Source of the DNA: Larkinella terrae
Lineage (GTDB): Bacteria; Bacteroidota; Bacteroidia; Cytophagales; Spirosomataceae
DNA length: 43,893 nt
Assembly: GCF_009668025.1 (NCBI RefSeq)
Contig: NZ_WJXZ01000020.1
Coordinates: 1 to 43,893 of the forward strand
Direction: 5' to 3'
Shown piece after piece: positions 41,483-43,893 of the stretch (the first letter of the stretch is position 1; every line of letters starts with the position of its first letter). The translations under genes and the position numbers were made by a program. The notes beneath the pieces were generated by a model. It ran no database searches, was not told where the DNA came from, and saw only the letters and a list, made by a program, of their open reading frames with translations.

Positions 41483-42709
41483 ATGAATCTTTTTAAAATA
41501 AGCTGGGCCAATCTGAAAGACAAACCGCTTAGCAGCTTCCTGAGCGGTTTGCTGATGACGTTGGGCATCACAATTATCTCGCTGCTGCTGCTGTTGAACA
41601 AGCAACTGGACGAGCAGTTTTCCCGCAATGTCAAGGGCATCGATATGGTTCTGGGCGCGAAAGGCAGCCCGTTGCAACTGATTCTGTCGAGCATTTACCA
41701 GATCGACTCTCCGACGGGCAATATTCCGCTCGACGAAGCCGAGCGACTGACCCGCAACCCGATGATCAAAAGCGCCATTCCGTTGTCGATGGGCGATAGT
41801 TACAAGACCTTCCGGATTGTCGGTACCAACAAAAAATACGTCGACCATTTTGAAGCGACCGTCGGGCAGGGTGCTTTGTTTCAGAACAACATGGAAGCGA
41901 CCATCGGCGCCCGCGTCGCTGAAACAACCGGTTTAAAAATCGGCGATACGTTTTCCGGTTCGCACGGTCTGGACGGCAATGGCGAAGAACACGGTGCCAC
42001 AAAATACAAAGTCGTCGGTATTTTTAACCCAAGCAGCAGCGTCATCGACCAACTGATTCTGACGCCGTTATCAAGTGTCTGGGCGATTCATGAACACCAC
42101 GAAGAGCACGAAGGTGAGGAGCATGAGGAACACGCCGAAGAAGACCACGATCACGAAGCCGAATCGCCCCGCGAAATCACCAGCATGCTGATCAAGTTCC
42201 GGAACCCGCTGGGGATGATGGTCGCCCGGGGCATCAACAACAACTCCAAACTGCAGGCGGCTTTGCCGTCCATCGAAATCAACCGCCTGTTCGATTTGCT
42301 GGGCATCGGCGTCGATACGCTGCGCGGATTGGCCGTTGCCATCATGCTCATTGCGGGCATCAGCGTGTTTGTGTCGCTCTATAATTCACTGAAAGAACGC
42401 AAGTACGAAATGGCGCTGATGCTCTCGATGGGCGCCGGACGCACGCAACTGTTCGGGATGTTGCTGCTCGAAGGGCTGACGCTGTCGCTGATCGGTTTTC
42501 TATTGGGCCTGATCATGAGCCGCATCGGTTTATTGCTGTTTTCAATGCGGGCCGAACGGAATTTCCACTATAGCCTGAACAACCTGAGCATTTTACCCGA
42601 AGAATGGCTCGTTCTCGGCGTTGCGGTCTTAATCGGTATCGTAGCCGCTGCTTTACCCGCCCTCGGCGTTTACCGCATGAACATTTCCAAGACGCTGGCG
42701 GAGGAATAA
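41483..42709 (+). CDS. FtsX/MacB-type ABC transporter permease with a His-rich extracytoplasmic loop
   Basis: 408 residues. A first membrane span (about 17-38) is followed by a MacB-like periplasmic domain, then three spans in the C-terminal FtsX core (TLRGLAVAIMLIAGISVFV, KYEMALMLSMGAGRTQLFGM). Residues 203-224 form a loop with eight His and many Glu (HEHHEEHEGEEHEEH and on), typical of transition-metal binding. Similar His/Glu-rich FtsX permeases occur in zinc-linked operons of other bacteria. It pairs with the ATPase gene 96 bases upstream. What it moves (lipoprotein, peptide or other) is not evident. Confidence 0.92.
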   Translation: MNLFKISWANLKDKPLSSFLSGLLMTLGITIISLLLLLNKQLDEQFSRNVKGIDMVLGAKGSPLQLILSSIYQIDSPTGNIPLDEAERLTRNPMIKSAIPLSMGDSYKTFRIVGTNKKYVDHFEATVGQGALFQNNMEATIGARVAETTGLKIGDTFSGSHGLDGNGEEHGATKYKVVGIFNPSSSVIDQLILTPLSSVWAIHEHHEEHEGEEHEEHAEEDHDHEAESPREITSMLIKFRNPLGMMVARGINNNSKLQAALPSIEINRLFDLLGIGVDTLRGLAVAIMLIAGISVFVSLYNSLKERKYEMALMLSMGAGRTQLFGMLLLEGLTLSLIGFLLGLIMSRIGLLLFSMRAERNFHYSLNNLSILPEEWLVLGVAVLIGIVAAALPALGVYRMNISKTLAEE

Positions 42710-42735
42710 TTTAACGGTTTTCGGTATTAACGCTT

Positions 42736-42827
42736 ACCCACGGACTGGTAGTCCGTGAGACCTGATTTTTCCAGATGATTTTTACAATATGAGTGTTGAA
42801 AATCGCACGGACTACCAGTTCGTGGGT
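42736..42827. repeat. REPIN-like inverted repeat with hairpin arms
   Basis: Arms 42736-42757 and 42806-42827 are 22 bases and differ at one position. The left arm is itself a hairpin (CACGGACT, GGT, AGTCCGTG: 8-bp stem, 3-base loop) and the right arm nearly so. The 48-base spacer has further short complementarity. It lies between the permease gene and the convergent TIM-barrel gene. The architecture matches REPIN/BIME elements. Confidence 0.85.
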
Positions 42828-42832
42828 ACGTT

Positions 42833-43765
42833 TTAACTCCCAAAAACCTCCTTCACCTCCTTTAAATCCTGCCGGTGGGCTGTCAGGGCGTCCATCGTGT
42901 TGGGCGATTGCTTTTCGATGCACTGCTCCAGCACCAGATGCGGGCGGACTCCGATGGTTTTTAGCTCCTTCGCCAGACGCGGGTAATCGATGTCGCCGGG
43001 TCCGAAGGTTTCGCTCCAGATCCCGCCTTTCGACTGACGGAGGTGCAGTTCCGTGATCCGTTTGCCGTAAAGCTTCACAATGTCAAACAGCGCCACCTGC
43101 GAATTGCCGGAACCACGGTAAATCCAGTGGACATCCAGGCAAAGCGACACATTTTTGGGGTCGGTCGCCAGCATCATGTGGTGAAACTCGCGGGCGGAAT
43201 TGCGCATTTCGACGTCGTGGGTGTGATACGACAGCGTCATGCCCCGCTTCCTGAGTTCAGCCCCCAGCCGGTCCAGATTGGCGGCCTGAATGGCCAGATC
43301 GGCATCGGTTTTATCCTCCCCACTTCCCCACTTGATCGGGCTTGGATTCGTCACCACAATGCGCAGCCCCAGCGGTCGGGCCGCATCGGCAATGGCCGTC
43401 ACCGTTGCCAGCGTCTTGTCGGCTTCATCGGCTTTGTGCAGCGTGCTGTTGACGTACAGCGAGTGCATTTCCAGCTTGTGCTTTTTCAGCAAGGGCGCGA
43501 GTTTCTGGATCTCGTCCGCCGAATTCACCGACGGTTCGTACCCCACAATGCCCGACTTGGCAAAATCGGCCAGCGACGCATCCAGATCGGCCGCCCAGCT
43601 GCGCCCCTGCCGCTGGTAGAACGTGTGCCAGGTATATTGGTTGCAGGCAATCGGCGGCCGCTCGGCCAAACCGGTTTTTGTCTCCGCCAGAGCGGTTTTC
43701 GTAAGCGGCATCAGGGCGGCCAAACCCGCCAGCGATTGTAAAAAAGTACGGCGATCAGCAGTCAT
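42833..43765 (-). CDS. Tat-exported sugar phosphate isomerase/epimerase-like TIM-barrel protein (second copy)
   Basis: 310 residues. The N-terminus DRRTFLQSLAGLAALMPLT is a twin-arginine signal. The TIM-barrel (xylose isomerase-like) pattern is seen in SLYVNSTLHKADEADKTLA, LSYHTHDVEMR, VSLCLDVHWIYRG, ITELHLRQSKGG and LVLEQCIEK. It is in the same broad family as the TIM-barrel gene at 27359 but clearly divergent from it. The substrate is unknown. It is bordered by palindromic repeats at both ends. Confidence 0.88.
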   Translation of the reverse strand: MTADRRTFLQSLAGLAALMPLTKTALAETKTGLAERPPIACNQYTWHTFYQRQGRSWAADLDASLADFAKSGIVGYEPSVNSADEIQKLAPLLKKHKLEMHSLYVNSTLHKADEADKTLATVTAIADAARPLGLRIVVTNPSPIKWGSGEDKTDADLAIQAANLDRLGAELRKRGMTLSYHTHDVEMRNSAREFHHMMLATDPKNVSLCLDVHWIYRGSGNSQVALFDIVKLYGKRITELHLRQSKGGIWSETFGPGDIDYPRLAKELKTIGVRPHLVLEQCIEKQSPNTMDALTAHRQDLKEVKEVFGS

Positions 43766-43802
43766 AAGGTTTAGGGAGTAAACCCTGTCAGCGCCGGGCC
43801 GT

Positions 43803-43893
43803 CGTACGGTCGTAGACCCTGACAGCGGTTTGATTTGGGTTTCCTGAAAAAATCAAATCTTATTGTGCCGCTGTAAGGGTATTCGACCGTACG
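43803..43893. repeat. Third nested palindromic repeat, cut by the window edge
   Basis: Arms 43803-43828 and 43868-43893 match as inverted repeats at 23 of 26 positions (outer core CGTACGGTCG). Inside, TTTGATTT and AAATCAAA form a second stem. A further degenerate copy of the ACCCTGACAGCG segment lies just to the left (about 43783-43796). The right arm runs to the last base of the window, so the element may extend further. Confidence 0.75.

Overview
The window looks like a chromosomal segment from a Bacteroidota bacterium of the order Cytophagales, most like the Spirosoma/Larkinella group. The evidence is a SusC/SusD pair driven by an ECF sigma factor and FecR, a gliding-motility type C-terminal (CHU_C) sorting domain, DUF4834 and DUF5723 proteins, several Bacteroidota-style TAnnTTTG -7 promoter motifs, and a large subunit of carbamoyl-phosphate synthase (CarB) without its C-terminal allosteric domain. 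The taxon is inferred from gene content, not from a marker-gene comparison. No rRNA, tRNA, CRISPR array, insertion sequence or prophage was found.

Layout. 0.1-3.0 kb: a secreted cupredoxin/beta-propeller/HEAT protein (minus). 3.3-3.9 kb: a PIN-domain toxin-antitoxin pair. 4.0-10.7 kb: a nutrient-uptake operon (sigma factor, FecR anti-sigma, SusC with an STN signalling domain, SusD). A nested palindromic repeat follows, then a secreted FAD-dependent oxidoreductase (11.3-13.0 kb). 13.2-14.5 kb: a coiled-coil lipoprotein and a thioredoxin-fold protein (minus). 14.8-16.2 kb: core genes rplU, rpmA and an Nfu-type Fe-S scaffold. 16.3-22.1 kb: an envelope group (DUF5723 barrel, OmpA-family protein, lone response regulator, large type IX secreted protein). 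22.3-24.4 kb: recG. 24.6-31 kb: a small secreted protein, a TPR sensor kinase with a Tat-exported TIM-barrel protein, two small secreted proteins and a DUF418 membrane protein. 31-33.7 kb (minus): a lipoprotein, a class D beta-lactamase and a GNAT acetyltransferase in a tight operon. 33.8-37.8 kb: a methyltransferase and carB. 37.9-39.1 kb: an AT-richer patch with a second toxin-antitoxin pair and an orphan lipoprotein. 39.4-42.7 kb: DUF4834, purN with an overlapping lipoprotein gene, and an ABC transporter whose permease has a histidine-rich loop. The window ends with a second Tat-exported TIM-barrel protein and a palindromic repeat cut by the window edge.

How the parts work together. The sigma/FecR/STN-SusC/SusD set should form a trans-envelope circuit in which substrate binding at the outer membrane induces its own uptake genes; no polysaccharide-degrading enzyme lies in the operon. 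The DUF5723/OmpA pair beside a CHU_C-domain secreted protein suggests a type IX secretion/outer-membrane anchoring neighbourhood. The ABC ATPase and His-rich permease look like a MacB/Lol-type exporter linked to a transition metal.

The most unusual feature is intergenic. Inverted arrays of 7-bp units, with different unit sequences at different loci, fill many gaps between genes. There are also three separate nested palindromes of REPIN-like architecture. No CRISPR-like or defence-island system was found beyond the two toxin-antitoxin pairs.
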